Shown here: positions 45,185-56,186 of the stretch, one piece after another
Layout of the letters: each line of letters begins with the position of its first letter
Position numbering within the stretch: position 1 is the stretch's first letter
Source of the DNA: Aquabacterium humicola
GTDB taxonomy: Bacteria > Pseudomonadota > Gammaproteobacteria > Burkholderiales > Burkholderiaceae_C
DNA: 64,000 nucleotides
Direction of reading: 5' to 3'
Assembly: GCF_030167915.1 (NCBI RefSeq)
Contig: NZ_JARGNB010000002.1
Location: 186,001-250,000, forward strand
Made by a program: the position numbers and the translations under genes
Notes under the pieces: generated by a model
Seen by the model: only the letters and a program-made list of their open reading frames with translations
Told to the model about the DNA's origin: nothing
Databases searched by the model: none

Positions 45185-45375
45185 GACGCTTCTCCAGACT
45201 CTTGACTGTTGCAGGCACGGCAACCAGAGCAGGGGGACCGCGATCGGCGTCAGGGATGCTGACTACCGACATCGACCGCCTGGTGGCTGCCCTTCGATTT
45301 CCGGCCTCTTCCGTCGCTGGCCGATCCGTCCGGATCGATCAAATGCAGAAGGTGCCGCTTTCGGCAAAGACCGCG

Positions 45376-45381
45376 ATTATA
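45376..45381 (-). promoter_or_regulatory. Consensus -10 box (TATAAT) for rpmB-rpmG
   Basis: A perfect TATAAT on the minus strand, preceded by TGGC, lies after the trxB stop and about 190 bases before the rpmB ATG. The expected -35 position reads GCGGCC, which is poor. The leader carries small hairpins (TGCCG-AAAG-CGGCA near its 5' end; GTTGC/GCAAC near 45206-45222). Confidence 0.6.
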
Positions 45382-45405
45382 GCCAGATTTCTCCGGCCGG
45401 CCGCG

Positions 45406-46428
<1,023 letters not shown>

Positions 46429-46579
46429 TCACATGGGGGTCGATCGCTATGCCGTGAGCGCTGTCAATCGGCACAATAGTGAAATTGAACACGAAAGCGG
46501 CGGTTTGCCGCACGGCCGCGCTGTCGGGACAGGCTCGGCTGCCAACGAACTGCGAAGCGCCAAGAAGGGGATCACCGCG

Positions 46580-47251
46580 ATGTCGATGCTGACGAATCTG
46601 GACCTGATTCGCCGTGTACCGCTGTTCTCGATGCTGACCAACGAACAAGCCCAGAGCATCGCCGACAGCGTCGTCAAGCGCCGCTTCCGCCGCGGCGAGC
46701 TGGTGGTCGAACAAGGCCGCAAGAGCAATGCGCTGTTCATCCTGCTCAACGGCCGGGCCCGCGTGCTGACCTCCGATGCGCGCGGCCGCGAGGTGATCCT
46801 GGCGGTGCTGGAGTCCGGCGACTACGTCGGCGAGATGAGCCTGATCGACAACGAGGCGCACTCCGCGACCGTGCGTTGCGAGATCCAGACCGACATGCTG
46901 ATCCTCGGCCGCGCCGAGTTCGCGCGCTGCCTGCCCGAGAACTCCACGCTGTCCTATGCCATCCTGCGCGGCCTCGTGCGCCGCCTGCGCCACGCCGACC
47001 GGCAGATCGAGTCGCTGGCGCTGCTGGACGTCTACGGCCGCGTCGCGCGCACGCTGCTCGAGATGGCCGAGGACATCAACGGCGTCAAGATGATCCGCGG
47101 CAAGGTGTCGCGCCAGGACATGGCCAAGGTGGTCGGGGCCTCGCGCGAGATGGTCAGCCGGGTGATGAAGGACCTCGAGGAGCGCGGTGTCATCGAGACC
47201 CAGGAGAACGGCTCGGTGATCATCAAGGAACGCGTGCAGCAGCCCGAGTAG
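46580..47251 (+). CDS. Crp/Fnr family transcriptional regulator
   Basis: 223 residues. The cyclic-nucleotide fold has [41 protein letters not shown]; the cAMP-binding RSA of Crp is HSA, so cAMP binding is doubtful. No N-terminal Fnr-type cysteine cluster. The helix-turn-helix reads [28 protein letters not shown]. The ATG at 46580 has AGGGG upstream. It is divergent from trxB and 22 bases ahead of ftsK. Confidence 0.9.
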   Translation: MSMLTNLDLIRRVPLFSMLTNEQAQSIADSVVKRRFRRGELVVEQGRKSNALFILLNGRARVLTSDARGREVILAVLESGDYVGEMSLIDNEAHSATVRCEIQTDMLILGRAEFARCLPENSTLSYAILRGLVRRLRHADRQIESLALLDVYGRVARTLLEMAEDINGVKMIRGKVSRQDMAKVVGASREMVSRVMKDLEERGVIETQENGSVIIKERVQQPE

Positions 47252-47273
47252 TCGCGATGGTCACTGCGCCACA

Positions 47274-49628
47274 ATGCGGCGCATGACCTTTCCGCTCGGT
47301 TCCCTGCGCGCCGATGGCCCGGCCGGCGTCGGCACCCCGCGTGATGCCCGATCGCCGAACGGCGCCGGCGCGATGCGCTGGCCGCGCCAGTTCGCGCTGA
47401 TCATCGCGGCCGTCGTGTGGCTGCTGGCCCTGCTGGCGCTGGCGACGCACGATGCCACCGACCCCGGCTTCTCGACCTCCGGTGCCGGCGACGCCATTCG
47501 CAACCGCGCCGGACTGCTGGGCGCGTGGGCGTCCGACCTCGCGCTCTTCCTCTTCGGTTACTCGTCCTGGTGGCTGATGCTGGTCAGCCTGCGGGCCTGG
47601 CTCGCGGGCCTGGCGCGCTGGCTGCGTGGCAGCGCGCCCGATCCGACGCTGCCGCCGCGCTGGGTCTTCTGGTGCGGCCTCGGGCTGCTGATGCTGGCCA
47701 GCTGCGCACTCGAGTGGACGCGCCTGTACCGTTTCGACGCCGCGCTGCCTGGCGGTCAAGCCGGCGGCGTGCTGGGCATCGTCGCTGGCGGTACCTCGAT
47801 GAAGTGGCTGGGCTTCGCCGGTTCCGGCGTGCTGTGGATCGCCGTGCTGGTGCTCGGCCTGTCGCTCGCCTTGCGCTTCTCGTGGACGCGCGTGGCCGAC
47901 AGCCTCGGCGCGTGGATCGAAAGCATCGGCCAGCGCCGCAGTGCCGCGCGCGAGCAGCAGGAGGACAAGCGCATCGGCGAACGCGCGGTCAAGGAGCGCG
48001 AGAAGGTCGTCGAGGTCGAGCGCGCGGTGGTCGAGGACCATGCGCCGATCGTCATCGAGCCGACCGTCGTCGAGGTGCCGAAGTCGACGCGCGTCGCCAA
48101 GGAACGCCAGAAGCCGCTCTTCGTCGAGCTGTCGGACACGAAGCTGCCGCAGGTCGACCTGCTCGATGCGGCGCCAGGCCGGATGGAATCCGTGCCGCCG
48201 GAGTCGCTGGAGATGACCTCGCGGCTGATCGAGAAGAAGCTGCGCGACTTCGGCGTTGAGGTGCGCGTGGTGGCCGCGTCGCCCGGCCCGGTGATCACCC
48301 GCTACGAGATCGAGCCGGCCACCGGCGTGAAGGGCGCGCAGGTGGTGAACCTCGCGAAGGACCTCGCGCGTTCGCTGTCGCTGGTGTCGATCCGCGTCGT
48401 CGAGACGATTCCCGGCAAGACGACGATGGCGCTGGAGCTGCCGAACGCCAAGCGGCAGACCATCCGCCTGGCCGAGATCCTCGGCTCGCAGGTCTATGCC
48501 GATGCGGCGTCGCAGCTGACGATGGGCCTGGGCAAGGACATCGTCGGCGCGCCGGTGGTGGCCGACCTCGCGAAGATGCCGCACTGCCTGGTCGCCGGCA
48601 CCACCGGCTCGGGCAAGTCGGTGGGCATCAACGCGATGATCCTGAGCCTGCTGTACAAGGCCGAGGCGCGCGACGTGCGCCTGATCCTCATCGATCCGAA
48701 GATGCTCGAGATGAGCGTCTACGAGGGCATCCCGCACCTGCTGTGCCCGGTCGTCACCGACATGAAGCAGGCGGCCAACGCGCTCAACTGGTGCGTCGGC
48801 GAGATGGAGCGGCGCTACAAGCTGATGAGCAAGCTCGGCGTGCGCAACCTCGCCGGCTACAACAAGAAGATCGCCGAGGCCACCGAGCGCGGCGAGAAAC
48901 TGCCGAACCCGTTCAGCCTGACGCCCGAGGAGCCCGAGCCGCTCGACCGCCTGCCCTTCGTCGTCGTGGTGATCGACGAGCTGGCCGACCTGATGATGGT
49001 GGTCGGCAAGAAGATCGAGGAGCTGATCGCGCGGCTGGCGCAGAAGGCGCGCGCCGCCGGCATCCACCTCGTGCTCGCGACGCAGCGGCCGAGCGTCGAC
49101 GTGATCACCGGCCTGATCAAGGCCAACATCCCGACCCGGCTGTCGTTCCAGGTGTCGAGCAAGATCGACTCGCGCACCATCCTCGACCAGATGGGCGCCG
49201 AGGCGCTGCTGGGTCAGGGCGACATGCTGTACCTGACGCCCGGCGGCGGCATTCCGGTGCGCGTGCACGGTGCGTTCGTGTCCGACGACGAGGTGCACCG
49301 CGTCGTCGAGTACCTGAAGTCGCAGGGCGAGCCGAACTACATCGAGGGCATCCTCGAAGGCGGCACGCTGGACCTCGAGCTAGATGGCGGCGCCGGGGGC
49401 GGCGCAGGCGGCGGCGGCGACGGCGAGTCCGATGCGATGTACGACCAGGCCGTGGCCATCGTGCTGCAGCACAAGAAGGCGTCGATCTCGCTGGTGCAAC
49501 GGCACCTGCGCATCGGTTACAACCGCGCCGCGCGGCTGCTGGAACAAATGGAGAAGTCGGGTCTCGTATCGGCCATGGCCACCAACGGCAACCGGGACCT
49601 GCTGGTCCCGCGCCGCGACAACGAATGA
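47274..49628 (+). CDS. ftsK: DNA translocase FtsK
   Basis: 784 residues. N-terminal membrane segments ([36 protein letters not shown] and others), a charged linker, then the RecA-like motor: Walker A GTTGSGKS (residues 442-449), Walker [30 protein letters not shown] and the C-terminal gamma domain ([21 protein letters not shown]), which reads KOPS. It pumps DNA at the septum and helps resolve dimers. The stop overlaps the lolA start. Confidence 0.96.
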   Translation: MRRMTFPLGSLRADGPAGVGTPRDARSPNGAGAMRWPRQFALIIAAVVWLLALLALATHDATDPGFSTSGAGDAIRNRAGLLGAWASDLALFLFGYSSWWLMLVSLRAWLAGLARWLRGSAPDPTLPPRWVFWCGLGLLMLASCALEWTRLYRFDAALPGGQAGGVLGIVAGGTSMKWLGFAGSGVLWIAVLVLGLSLALRFSWTRVADSLGAWIESIGQRRSAAREQQEDKRIGERAVKEREKVVEVERAVVEDHAPIVIEPTVVEVPKSTRVAKERQKPLFVELSDTKLPQVDLLDAAPGRMESVPPESLEMTSRLIEKKLRDFGVEVRVVAASPGPVITRYEIEPATGVKGAQVVNLAKDLARSLSLVSIRVVETIPGKTTMALELPNAKRQTIRLAEILGSQVYADAASQLTMGLGKDIVGAPVVADLAKMPHCLVAGTTGSGKSVGINAMILSLLYKAEARDVRLILIDPKMLEMSVYEGIPHLLCPVVTDMKQAANALNWCVGEMERRYKLMSKLGVRNLAGYNKKIAEATERGEKLPNPFSLTPEEPEPLDRLPFVVVVIDELADLMMVVGKKIEELIARLAQKARAAGIHLVLATQRPSVDVITGLIKANIPTRLSFQVSSKIDSRTILDQMGAEALLGQGDMLYLTPGGGIPVRVHGAFVSDDEVHRVVEYLKSQGEPNYIEGILEGGTLDLELDGGAGGGAGGGGDGESDAMYDQAVAIVLQHKKASISLVQRHLRIGYNRAARLLEQMEKSGLVSAMATNGNRDLLVPRRDNE

Positions 49629-50233
49629 AGACACTGCTCCTTGGCGCCGCGCTGGCGCTTTCGCTCGGCACCGCGCGGGCCGATGCGCTGGACACGCTGC
49701 GCAGCTTCACGCGCGAGGCGGCCAGCGGCCGCGCCGAGTTCACGCAGACGGTGACCTCGCCCGACGGCGCGAAGAAGAAGACCTCGAGCGGCAGCTTCGA
49801 GTTCTCGCGGCCCGACCGTTTCCGCTTCGCGTATGCCAAGCCCTTCGAGCAGTTGATCGTCTCGGACGGCAAGAAGGTCTGGCTGCACGACCCGGAGCTG
49901 AACCAGGTCGCGGTGCGGCCGGTGTCGCGTGCGCTCGGTGCGACGCCGGTGGCGTTGCTGGCCGGCGGCGCGATCGAGAAGGACTTCGACCTCGCGGCAC
50001 TGCCTGCCAAGGACGGCCTCGAGTGGGTGCAGGCGACGCCGAAGCTCAAGGAGGGCCAGATCCAGGCGCTGAAGATCGGCTTCCAGGGCAAGGCACTGGC
50101 GGCGCTGGAAATCGTCGACGCCTTCGGCCAGCGGTCGCTGCTGCAGTTTCGCGACGTCGCGCTGAACCCGAAGCTCGCCGAAGAGCGCTTCCGCTTCCTC
50201 GTCCCGAAGGGCGCCGACGTGATCGAGCAGTGA
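49625..50233 (+). CDS. lolA: Outer-membrane lipoprotein carrier protein
   Basis: 202 residues with signal peptide [19 protein letters not shown]. LolA carries lipoproteins from the LolCDE complex to LolB across the periplasm. Family blocks [48 protein letters not shown] and [12 protein letters not shown]. Coupled to ftsK by an ATGA overlap, a common arrangement. Confidence 0.95.
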   Translation: MKTLLLGAALALSLGTARADALDTLRSFTREAASGRAEFTQTVTSPDGAKKKTSSGSFEFSRPDRFRFAYAKPFEQLIVSDGKKVWLHDPELNQVAVRPVSRALGATPVALLAGGAIEKDFDLAALPAKDGLEWVQATPKLKEGQIQALKIGFQGKALAALEIVDAFGQRSLLQFRDVALNPKLAEERFRFLVPKGADVIEQ

Positions 50234-50257
50234 ACTTGCCTCGGCGCTGAAATGACG

Positions 50258-50278
50258 ACGGGCGCCTCGGGCGCCCGT
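50258..50278 (+). terminator. Terminator after lolA
   Basis: Perfect 9-bp stem ACGGGCGCC/GGCGCCCGT with a 3-base loop followed by TGCTGCTT. Lies 24 bases after lolA. The stem may serve both directions. Confidence 0.7.
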
Positions 50279-50318
50279 TGCTGCTTCAGTGCCGCTGGAT
50301 GGCGGCCGTGATGCGAGG

Positions 50319-50867
50319 TCAGTGCGTGACGACGTCCATCAGCCCCATCTCGGCGCTGCTCATCATCTGCTCGATGTCCATCAGGATCAGCATGCGCTCG
50401 ACGTCGCCGGTCTTCACCGTGCCGAGGCCGGTGATGTAGGCCGAGTCGATCTGGCCGTTGAACTCGGGCGCCGCCTTGATCTGGTCGCTGCGCAGTTCCA
50501 GCACGTCGCTGACCGAGTCGACGACGATGCCGATCGTGCGGCCCGCGATGTTCAGGATGATCACGACGGTGAAGGCGTCGTACTTGACCTCGTCCAGCGC
50601 GAAGCGCACGCGCATGTCGACGATGGGCACGATCACGCCGCGCAGGTTCACGACGCCCTTCATGAAGCCGGGCGTGTTGGCGATGCGGGTGGGCTGTTCG
50701 TAGCCGCGGATCTCCTGCACCTTCAGGATGTCGATGCCGTACTCCTCGGCGCCGAGCTTGAAGGACAGCACTTCGCGCGGCGTGCCATGCACGGCAGCCG
50801 CGGCACCACCGGCCAGCGACGGCGACACGGCGGCGGACGGGGTTTCGATCGCGATGCTGGCGCTCAT
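50319..50867 (-). CDS. cheW: CheW-like chemotaxis coupling protein
   Basis: 182 residues. The CheW fold is clear: [53 protein letters not shown], then [15 protein letters not shown]-type ([15 protein letters not shown]). CheW links chemoreceptors to CheA. The N terminus has a poly-Ala/Ser extension. The start at 50867 has GAGGAG upstream. No other chemotaxis gene is near; it sits alone between lolA and rarA. Confidence 0.92.
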   Translation of the reverse strand: MSASIAIETPSAAVSPSLAGGAAAAVHGTPREVLSFKLGAEEYGIDILKVQEIRGYEQPTRIANTPGFMKGVVNLRGVIVPIVDMRVRFALDEVKYDAFTVVIILNIAGRTIGIVVDSVSDVLELRSDQIKAAPEFNGQIDSAYITGLGTVKTGDVERMLILMDIEQMMSSAEMGLMDVVTH

Positions 50868-50984
50868 GGGGGACTCCTCGGGTGGTGAACAGCGTGCCGG
50901 GCAGTGTGCGGCGCGCGGTTCCTGGCGGATCGGCGGAAAAAGCGCGCCGACTAACCGCTTTTCCACCGCTGCCAGAATGGCGCC

Positions 50985-52343
50985 ATGCCTTCCCAGGAGT
51001 CCCTGTTCGGCGGTGAGGACGAGCCGACCGCAGCACCGCCCGCGGCGGCCACGGAACCCGCTGCCGACGCGCCGCTGGCCGAGCGCCTGCGCCCGCGCAC
51101 GCTCGACGAGGTGATCGGCCAGCAGCACCTGCTGGGCCCCGGCAAGCCGCTGCGCGTGGCCTTCGAGACGCACCGCCTGCCGTCCTTCATCCTGTGGGGG
51201 CCGCCGGGTGTCGGCAAGACCACGCTGGCGCGGCTGATGGCCGGCGCGTCGAATGCGCACTTCATCGTGCTGTCGGCGGTGCTGTCGGGCGTCAAGGACA
51301 TCCGCGATGCGGTCGAGCAGGCCAAGGCGCGGCGGCAGCGCGGGCAGGGCACGGTGGTCTTCGTCGACGAGGTGCATCGCTTCAACAAGGCGCAGCAGGA
51401 CGCCTTCCTGCCGCATGTCGAGTCGGGTCTCTTCACCTTCATCGGCGCGACGACCGAGAACCCGTCGTTCGAGGTCAACTCGGCGCTGCTGTCGCGCGCG
51501 ACGGTGCATGTGCTCAAGCCGCTGGAGCCGGCCGAACTGACGCAGCTGATCGAGCGTGCACGCAGCGCGCTGAACGCGCCATCGCTGACCGACGCGGCGC
51601 GCGATCGCCTGATCGGTTATGCCGATGGCGATGCGCGCCGGCTGCTCAATGCCGTCGAGACATTGGTGCACCTGGCCGGTCCCGGCCGCGCCGAGCCGCT
51701 GGACGAGGCGATGCTGGAGCAGGCGCTCGGCGAGATGCTGCGTCGCTACGACAAGGGCGGCGAGCAGTTCTACGACGCGATCTCGGCGCTGCACAAGTCG
51801 GTGCGCGGCTCCGATCCCGATGCGGCGCTGTACTGGCTCGCGCGCATGCTCGACGGCGGTGTCGACCCGCGCTACGTCGCGCGCCGCGTGATCCGCATGG
51901 CCAGCGAGGACATCGGCCTGGCCGATCCGCGCGGGCAGGAGCTGGCGCTGCAGGCGGCCGCCATCTACGAACGCCTGGGCTCGCCCGAAGGCGAGCTGGC
52001 GCTCGCCCAGGCCGTGGTCTACCTCGCGATCGCGCCAAAGTCGAACGCCGTCTACAAGGCATGGAACGCGGTGCGCGCCTTCGTGCAGGCCGACGGCACG
52101 CGGCCGGTGCCGCTGCACCTGCGCAATGCGCCGACGAAGCTGATGAAGGGCCTGGGCTACGGCCGCGACTACCGCTACGCGCACGACGAGGCCGACGGCT
52201 TCGCGGCCGGCGAGCACTACCTGCCCGAGGGCCTGCCGCCGCAGGTCTTCTACGAGCCGACCGAGCGCGGTCTCGAGCAGCGCCTGGGCGAAAGATTGGC
52301 GGAATTCCGCCGCCGGAACCAGGAAGCGAAGAACCCTCGGTAG
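50985..52343 (+). CDS. rarA: Replication-associated recombination protein A
   Basis: 452 residues. AAA+ ATPase: Walker A GPPGVGKT (72-79), Walker [11 protein letters not shown], sensor [10 protein letters not shown], and the C-terminal MgsA tetramer domain ([32 protein letters not shown]). It works on stalled forks. The upstream gap holds GGAAAAAGCG/CGCTTTTCC near 50935-50964, an imperfect inverted repeat. Confidence 0.95.
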   Translation: MPSQESLFGGEDEPTAAPPAAATEPAADAPLAERLRPRTLDEVIGQQHLLGPGKPLRVAFETHRLPSFILWGPPGVGKTTLARLMAGASNAHFIVLSAVLSGVKDIRDAVEQAKARRQRGQGTVVFVDEVHRFNKAQQDAFLPHVESGLFTFIGATTENPSFEVNSALLSRATVHVLKPLEPAELTQLIERARSALNAPSLTDAARDRLIGYADGDARRLLNAVETLVHLAGPGRAEPLDEAMLEQALGEMLRRYDKGGEQFYDAISALHKSVRGSDPDAALYWLARMLDGGVDPRYVARRVIRMASEDIGLADPRGQELALQAAAIYERLGSPEGELALAQAVVYLAIAPKSNAVYKAWNAVRAFVQADGTRPVPLHLRNAPTKLMKGLGYGRDYRYAHDEADGFAAGEHYLPEGLPPQVFYEPTERGLEQRLGERLAEFRRRNQEAKNPR

Positions 52344-52416
52344 TGCGCTTGCACAACCGCGGATAGTTCGGCGGACCAGCGGGAATCTCCCCCCGTTTCT
52401 CAGGAGGACCCCCTCC

Positions 52417-52422
52417 TACAAT
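52417..52422 (+). promoter_or_regulatory. Candidate -10 box (TACAAT) for the liv operon
   Basis: CCTACAAT is 92 bases before livH and directly follows a small hairpin AGGAGG-ACCC-CCTCCT (52402-52417). The -35 is not recognisable. The 171-base gap holds no gene. Confidence 0.4.
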
Positions 52423-52514
52423 CCCGCGCAGCCTGCAGCCGCCACCGATGGCCGGCTTCTTGCAAACACGCCAGAAGATGCCCGCCAAGGTTGGCGGCGC
52501 GAGGAGACCCGCCG

Positions 52515-53438
52515 ATGGAAATACTGTTGCAGCAGATCATCAACGGTCTGGTGCTGGGCAGCATGTATGCGCTCGTGGCACTGGGCTACACGATGGTCTA
52601 CGGGATCATCAACCTGATCAACTTCGCGCACGGCGAGGTGTTGATGGTCGGGGCCTATACCAGCTGGACGGTCGTGATGGCATTGCAGGGTGCGGGCCTG
52701 CCGGGCTGGCTGGTGCTGCTGCTGTCGCTGATCGCCGCGATCATCATCTGCGCGGCACTGAACTTCGTCATCGAGAAGATCGCCTACCGGCCGCTGCGCA
52801 ATGCGCCGCGCCTCGCGCCGCTGATCACCGCGATGGGCATGAGCCTCTTGCTGCAGACGCTGGCGATGATGGTCTGGCAGCCGAGCACCAAGCCGTATCC
52901 GATCCTGCTGCCCTCCGAGCCCTTCTTCATCGGCGGCGCGGTGATCAACGTGACGCAGATCCTGATCCTCGGCGTGACGGTCTCGACGCTCGCGGGCCTG
53001 ATGTACCTCGTCAACCGCACCAAGCTCGGCCGCGCGATGCGGGCCACCGCGGAGAACCCGCGTGTCGCCGCGCTGATGGGCGTGCGGCCCGACATGGTGA
53101 TCTCGGCCACCTTCATCATCGGCGCCGCGCTCGCCGCACTGGCCGGCGTGATGTACGCGGCCAACTACGGTTCGGTGCAGCACACGATGGGCTTCATGCC
53201 GGGCCTGAAGGCCTTCACCGCGGCCGTGTTCGGCGGCATCGGCAACCTGGCCGGCGCCGTGGTCGGCGGTGTGCTGCTGGGGCTGATCGAGGCACTGGGT
53301 GCCGGCTACATCGGCGTGCTGACCGGCGGTGTGCTCGGCAGCCAGTACCAGGACATCTTCGCGTTCATCGTGCTGATCCTCGTGCTCACCGTGCGTCCGC
53401 AGGGCCTGCTCGGCGAACGCGTCGCGGACCGCGCCTGA
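52515..53438 (+). CDS. livH: Branched-chain amino acid ABC permease LivH
   Basis: 307 residues, about eight membrane segments. Starts MEILLQQIINGLVLGSMYAL with GLYTMVYGIINLINFAHGE-type LivH motif (LGYTMVYGIINLINFAHGE) and the cytosolic EAA-like MRATAENPRVAALMG. GAGGAG precedes the ATG. First gene of livHMGF, 22 bases before livM. Confidence 0.95.
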   Translation: MEILLQQIINGLVLGSMYALVALGYTMVYGIINLINFAHGEVLMVGAYTSWTVVMALQGAGLPGWLVLLLSLIAAIIICAALNFVIEKIAYRPLRNAPRLAPLITAMGMSLLLQTLAMMVWQPSTKPYPILLPSEPFFIGGAVINVTQILILGVTVSTLAGLMYLVNRTKLGRAMRATAENPRVAALMGVRPDMVISATFIIGAALAALAGVMYAANYGSVQHTMGFMPGLKAFTAAVFGGIGNLAGAVVGGVLLGLIEALGAGYIGVLTGGVLGSQYQDIFAFIVLILVLTVRPQGLLGERVADRA

Positions 53439-53460
53439 CGCGCCCCGGAGTCATCGGACC

Positions 53461-54555
53461 ATGAAAAACAAACTCGTCGTCTTCCTGATCGCCGCGATCG
53501 GACTGCTGGTGCTGCCGCTGATCGCGCAGGCCGCCGGCAACTTCTGGGTGCGGATGATCGACTTCGCGCTGCTGTACGTGCTGCTGGCGCTGGGCCTGAA
53601 CATCGTCGTCGGCTACGCCGGCCTGCTGGACCTGGGCTATGTCGCGTTCTACGCGATCGGGGCCTACATGTTCGGCCTGATGGCCTCGCCGCACCTGGCC
53701 GAGACCTTCGAGGGCTTCAAGCAGATGTTCCCGAACGGACTGCACTCGCCGATCTGGCTGGTGATTCCGCTCGGCGCGGCGCTGGCCGGCATCGCCGGCA
53801 TGGTGCTGGGCGCGCCGACGCTGAAGCTGCGCGGCGACTACCTGGCGATCGTCACGCTCGGCTTCGGCGAGATCATCCGCGTCTTCATGAACAACCTCGA
53901 CCGGCCGGTGAACATCACCAACGGTCCGAAGGGCCTGCAGCAGATCGACAGCACCAAGATCTTCGGCATCGACCTCGGCCGCACCGGTGAGCTGTTCGGC
54001 TACGAGATCTCCGGCGTCACGAAGTACTACTACCTGTTCCTCGCGCTGGTGATCGCCAGCGTCATCATCTGTTATCGGCTCGAGCGTTCGCGCATCGGCC
54101 GGGCCTGGATGGCGATCCGCGAGGACGAGATCGCTGCCAAGGCGATGGGCCTGAACACCCGCAACCTGAAGCTGCTGGCCTTCGGCATGGGCGCCACCTT
54201 CGGCGGCGTGTCCGGCGTGATGTTCGCCACCTTCCAGGGCTTCGTCTCGCCCGAGTCGTTCGCGCTGCAGGAGTCGGTGATGATCGTCGCGATGGTCGTG
54301 CTCGGCGGCATCGGCCACATCCCCGGCGTCGTGCTCGGCGCGGTGCTGCTGGCCGCGCTGCCCGAGGCGCTGCGCTGGGTCGCCGGCGAGCTCGACCTGC
54401 AGCGGCTGACCGACGGCCGCCTCGACGCCGCGATCCTGCGCCAGCTGCTGATCGCGCTGGCGATGATCGTGATCATGCTGATGCGCCCGCGCGGCCTGTG
54501 GCCGTCGCCGGAGCACGGCAAGGCCGCGCCGCAGCCGACGTCGTCGACGCGCTGA
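53461..54555 (+). CDS. livM: Branched-chain amino acid ABC permease LivM
   Basis: 364 residues. Membrane segments throughout; LivM marks are ALGLNIVVGYAGLLDLGYVAFYAIGAY, LRGDYLAIVTLGFGEIIR and the loop GRAWMAIREDEIAAKAMGLN. It pairs with LivH in the inner membrane. CACCTGGAG-like site not clear; the spacing of 22 bases from livH and to livG suggests one transcript. Confidence 0.95.
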   Translation: MKNKLVVFLIAAIGLLVLPLIAQAAGNFWVRMIDFALLYVLLALGLNIVVGYAGLLDLGYVAFYAIGAYMFGLMASPHLAETFEGFKQMFPNGLHSPIWLVIPLGAALAGIAGMVLGAPTLKLRGDYLAIVTLGFGEIIRVFMNNLDRPVNITNGPKGLQQIDSTKIFGIDLGRTGELFGYEISGVTKYYYLFLALVIASVIICYRLERSRIGRAWMAIREDEIAAKAMGLNTRNLKLLAFGMGATFGGVSGVMFATFQGFVSPESFALQESVMIVAMVVLGGIGHIPGVVLGAVLLAALPEALRWVAGELDLQRLTDGRLDAAILRQLLIALAMIVIMLMRPRGLWPSPEHGKAAPQPTSSTR

Positions 54556-54577
54556 TGCTCGAGAAGGACCTACAACG

Positions 54578-55354
54578 ATGAGCCAAGCAGTCCTCAAGGT
54601 GGCCAACGTCTCCAAGCGCTTCGGCGGCTTGCAGGCGCTGTCCGACGTCGGCATCACGATCCAGCCGGGGCAGGTCTACGGCCTGATCGGCCCCAACGGC
54701 GCCGGCAAGACGACCTTCTTCAACGTCATCACCGGCCTCTACACGCCGGACTCCGGCAGCTTCGAGCTCGGCGGCGCGCCGTACGTGCCGACCGCGGTGC
54801 ACGAGGTGGCCAAGGCCGGCATCGCGCGCACCTTCCAGAACATCCGCCTCTTCGCCGAGATGACGGCGCTGGAGAACGTGATGGTCGGCCGTCACGTGCG
54901 CTCCGGCTCGGGCCTGCTGGGCGCGATCTTCCGCACGCCCAAGTTCAACGCCGAGGAAGCGGCGATCGCCGCGCGCGCGCAGGAACTGCTCGACTACGTG
55001 GGCATCGGGCGTTATGCCGAGTACAAGGCGCGCACGCTGAGCTACGGCGACCAGCGCCGCCTGGAGATCGCCCGTGCGCTGGCCACCGACCCGAAGCTGA
55101 TCGCGCTGGACGAACCGGCCGCCGGCATGAACGCCACCGAGAAGGTGGTGCTGCGCGAGCTGATCGACCGCATCCGCAAGGACGGCCGCACGATCCTCTT
55201 GATCGAGCACGACGTGAAGCTGGTGATGGGCCTGTGCGACCGCGTCACGGTGCTCGACTACGGCAAGCAGATCGCCGAAGGCACGCCGTACGACGTGCAG
55301 CGCGACGAGAAGGTGATCGAGGCCTACCTGGGCGCCGGCCATAAAGCACATTGA
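54578..55354 (+). CDS. livG: Branched-chain amino acid ABC ATPase LivG
   Basis: 258 residues. Walker A GPNGAGKTTFFNVITG, Q-loop TFQNIRLF, signature region LSYGDQRRLEIARAL, Walker B LIALDEPAAGMN and H-loop IEHDVKLV. AAGGA lies ahead of the ATG. LSYGDQR is the standard LivG variant of LSGGQ. Confidence 0.95.
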   Translation: MSQAVLKVANVSKRFGGLQALSDVGITIQPGQVYGLIGPNGAGKTTFFNVITGLYTPDSGSFELGGAPYVPTAVHEVAKAGIARTFQNIRLFAEMTALENVMVGRHVRSGSGLLGAIFRTPKFNAEEAAIAARAQELLDYVGIGRYAEYKARTLSYGDQRRLEIARALATDPKLIALDEPAAGMNATEKVVLRELIDRIRKDGRTILLIEHDVKLVMGLCDRVTVLDYGKQIAEGTPYDVQRDEKVIEAYLGAGHKAH

Positions 55355-55373
55355 CCGACACGGAACGAATCAC

Positions 55374-56096
55374 ATGGCGAACAACGACAACGTTCTGCTG
55401 AAGGTCACCGGCCTGAAGGTGGCCTATGGCGGCATCCAGGCGGTCAAGGGCGCGAGCTTCGAGGTGCGCCAGGGTGAGCTGGTCAGCCTGATCGGCGCCA
55501 ATGGCGCGGGCAAGACGACGACGCTGAAGGCCGTCACCGGCACGCAGCCGATGGCCGCCGGCACGATCGAGTTCATGGGCCGCAACATCGCCGGCCAGGG
55601 TGCGTGGGACCTCGTCAAGCAGGGCCTGGTGATGGTGCCGGAAGGTCGCGGCACCTTCACCCGCATGACCATCGTCGAGAACCTGCTGATGGGCGCCTAC
55701 GTGCGCAACGACAACGAGGTCGAAGCCGACATCGACAAGGTGTTCTCGATCTTCCCGCGCCTGAAGGAGCGCGCGGCCCAGCTCGCCGGCACGATGTCCG
55801 GCGGCGAGCAGCAGATGCTGGCGATGGGCCGCGCGCTGATGGCGCGCCCGAAGGTGCTGCTGCTCGACGAGCCGTCGATGGGCCTGTCGCCGATCATGGT
55901 CGACAAGATCTTCGAGGTCGTGAACGACATCCACAGCCGTGGCACCACGGTGCTGCTGGTCGAGCAGAACGCCAGCCGCGCGCTGCAGCTGGCCAACCGC
56001 GGCTACGTGATGGAGTCCGGCGAGGTCACGATGAGCGGCGACGCGAAGGCGCTGCTGAACGACCCCAAGGTGCGCGCGGCCTACCTGGGCGAGTGA
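55374..56096 (+). CDS. livF: Branched-chain amino acid ABC ATPase LivF
   Basis: 240 residues. Walker A GANGAGKTTTLKAVTG, VPEGRGTFTRMTIVENLLMG, signature MSGGEQQMLAMGRAL, Walker B LLLDEPSMGLSP and H-loop VEQNASRAL. Last of the four clustered liv genes, 19 bases after livG. Confidence 0.95.
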   Translation: MANNDNVLLKVTGLKVAYGGIQAVKGASFEVRQGELVSLIGANGAGKTTTLKAVTGTQPMAAGTIEFMGRNIAGQGAWDLVKQGLVMVPEGRGTFTRMTIVENLLMGAYVRNDNEVEADIDKVFSIFPRLKERAAQLAGTMSGGEQQMLAMGRALMARPKVLLLDEPSMGLSPIMVDKIFEVVNDIHSRGTTVLLVEQNASRALQLANRGYVMESGEVTMSGDAKALLNDPKVRAAYLGE

Positions 56097-56098
56097 TC

Positions 56099-56131
56099 CC
56101 CGCCTGGCGGCACGCGCTGCCGCAAGGCGGG
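56099..56131 (+). terminator. Large hairpin after livF
   Basis: A 14-bp stem with a single mismatch, CCCGCCTGGCGGCA (56099-56112) / TGCCGCAAGGCGGG (56118-56131), loop of 5, starts 2 bases after the livF stop. There is no T-tract, so it may protect the transcript's 3' end or mark a Rho-assisted stop. Confidence 0.5.
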
Positions 56132-56186
56132 CGTCAGGCAAGGCACGCACCATGGCGCGGCCCCTCCCCGGGGTTGGAGCCGACCG

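Noticed and set aside
45185-45375. rpmB 5' leader as an autogenous ribosomal-protein control RNA
   Set aside because: Only short hairpins are visible and none matches a leader structure that I know; kept only as a note in the promoter entry.
46474-46487. CAAT-N6-ATTG dyad as an Fnr box in front of the Crp-type gene
   Set aside because: The Fnr/Crp consensus needs TTGAT-N4-ATCAA or TGTGA-N6-TCACA; this short dyad has neither.
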